From positions 62,001 to 126,000 of the forward strand of contig NZ_JACHKT010000014.1 in the NCBI RefSeq assembly GCF_014204325.1: a stretch of DNA of 64,000 nucleotides, in the 5' to 3' direction. Shown piece by piece: positions 63,161 to 64,000 of the stretch. Below the pieces are notes generated by a model. That model was not told the DNA's origin and searched no databases. It saw only the letters and a program-made list of their open reading frames with translations. Source of the DNA: Arcicella rosea. Lineage in GTDB: Bacteria > Bacteroidota > Bacteroidia > Cytophagales > Spirosomataceae. The position numbers and the translations under genes are program-made. Each line of letters starts with the position of its first letter. The stretch's first letter is position 1.

Positions 63161-64000
63161 ATGAGTAGTATCCCACAGACTATATCATCACCAAAGGATG
63201 ATTTCCCTATCAAAGTAATTTTGGTTGAAGATGAAGATTTTGTTGTGGTCAATTTTTTGAAAAAATTTGGGCAAAAGCTTCATATCAAGGTTCTCAATAA
63301 CTCTGACGAATGTTTGGAGTTTGTTAAAAATACTTATCCTCCTGATGCCATCATTATTGCAAGAAATTTAGGTGGAATTAAGTTTTTAGAAACCATCCGA
63401 AAAGATAATTGGACGAAGAGTTTACCCGTAATCCTTACCAGCGACCACGTTACTCCTGGTCTTATCAAAGAAGTAATCGAGAAAAAAGGAGATGATATTT
63501 ACCCAAAAGACTTCAGTAATGGTGACTTAGTTACTCGTTTAGAGTACTTCATCAAACGTCGCCATTATGTAGCATCTCAGCAAACAAAATCTAATATTTT
63601 AGAAGTGAAAATACCTTTCTGGAAACGTTTTATTGACGTTGCCTCAACGGGTTTTGCTTTATTATTACTTTCTCCGCTACTTATTGTTATTTCCATTCTT
63701 ATCAAATTAGATTCAAAAGGGCCTATCGTTTATAAATCTAAACGTGTTGGGGCTGGTTATAAAATCTTTGAAATCTATAAATTCAGAACCATGCGTACTG
63801 ATGCCGATCAGTTGATTAAAAACATGGAATCGCTGAATATGTACACAAAAGGTACAACTGAAAAGAAAAAAGATGGGCTTTGTGATGAATGTGCTTTAAT
63901 TGGTTCTTGTCAGCAAAGATTATATCTTGACGGAGAAGAAACTTGTGAAAAGGTTTATTTAAACAAAAAGAAAGAAAAAGTTGCTTTCATGAAATTCCAA
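63161..64000 (+). CDS. Receiver-like domain fused to polyprenol-phosphate sugar transferase (3' end outside window)
   Basis: The window ends after 280 codons. From the ATG at 63161, residues about 17-135 form a receiver fold (VILVEDEDFVVVNFLKKF, LPVILTSDH, IYPKDF with Lys116), but the phospho-acceptor position reads PDAIIIARNLGG, Ala67 in place of Asp, so it is a pseudo-receiver. Residues from about 148 are a bacterial sugar transferase: FWKRFIDVASTGFALLLLSP with a membrane helix, KGPIVYKSKRVGAGYKIFEI and YKFRTMRTDAD. A Cys-containing insertion (LCDECALIGSCQQRLYLDGE) follows; I recall similar inserts in Bacteroidota members. It would add the first sugar phosphate to undecaprenyl phosphate to start an exopolysaccharide. 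Confidence 0.9.
   Translation, partial: MSSIPQTISSPKDDFPIKVILVEDEDFVVVNFLKKFGQKLHIKVLNNSDECLEFVKNTYPPDAIIIARNLGGIKFLETIRKDNWTKSLPVILTSDHVTPGLIKEVIEKKGDDIYPKDFSNGDLVTRLEYFIKRRHYVASQQTKSNILEVKIPFWKRFIDVASTGFALLLLSPLLIVISILIKLDSKGPIVYKSKRVGAGYKIFEIYKFRTMRTDADQLIKNMESLNMYTKGTTEKKKDGLCDECALIGSCQQRLYLDGEETCEKVYLNKKKEKVAFMKFQ

Overview
The window looks like chromosome from an AT-rich member of the Bacteroidota, most likely the Cytophagales (a Spirosomaceae/Cytophagaceae-type bacterium). The support is a SusC/SusD pair, several TonB-dependent receptors with N-terminal carboxypeptidase-regulatory-like domains, GH92, GH29 and GH5-like enzymes, a ThuA/PQQ-dehydrogenase/cytochrome c fusion, DUF1080, a NagB-PIG-L fusion, almost no Shine-Dalgarno sequences, and several TAnnTTTG-type promoter candidates. 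The genus cannot be fixed from the sequence alone. I saw no rRNA, tRNA, CRISPR array or intact insertion sequence.

Layout. 0-3.3 kb: 3' end of a SNF2 helicase, then metE behind a clear cobalamin riboswitch. 3.6-8.6 kb: an orphan SusC/SusD nutrient-uptake pair. 8.6-12.3 kb: a Crp-like regulator, a D-amino-acid dehydrogenase-like oxidoreductase and a DUF885 peptidase-like protein. 12.5-18.9 kb: a metal/siderophore uptake island with two TonB receptors, a PepSY membrane protein and a small Cys-motif protein, with a candidate operator before the siderophore receptor. 19.2-21.8 kb: a leucine-rich-repeat protein kinase and a small lipoprotein inside a mirrored set of palindromic repeats, followed by the wreck of a Tat-exported sugar isomerase and a GC-rich repeat. 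21.8-32.5 kb: sugar oxidation and amino-sugar use (ThuA-PQQ-cytochrome fusion, Nudix-type regulator, 2-oxoglutarate-semialdehyde dehydrogenase, NagB-PIG-L fusion, FucP-type sugar transporter, DUF983). 32.6-33.4 kb: a deletion scar joining a beheaded DeoR-type regulator to a beheaded alpha-fucosidase. 33.6-36.4 kb: a RidA / D-threonine-aldolase-type / M19 dipeptidase operon. 36.4-39.5 kb: AraC regulator, DUF1080 protein and Gfo/Idh oxidoreductase.

39.6-49.8 kb is a compact minus-strand exopolysaccharide operon: half-size outer-membrane efflux protein, Wzc-like co-polymerase ending in a SPOR domain, Wzy-like polymerase, three glycosyltransferases and a Wzx-like flippase, preceded by a stand-alone Hpt phosphotransfer protein. 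50-62 kb holds a GH5-like hydrolase, a type-B carboxylesterase, a HigBA toxin-antitoxin pair next to a tyrosine recombinase, polyphosphate kinase facing alkaline phosphatase, a GH92 mannosidase and an aldehyde dehydrogenase. At the right edge a single-domain response regulator precedes a cut-off gene that fuses a receiver-like domain, lacking the phospho-acceptor Asp, to a polyprenol-phosphate sugar transferase. With the Hpt protein and the exopolysaccharide operon, this suggests that polysaccharide initiation is under two-component-type control. That is the part of the window I would examine first.
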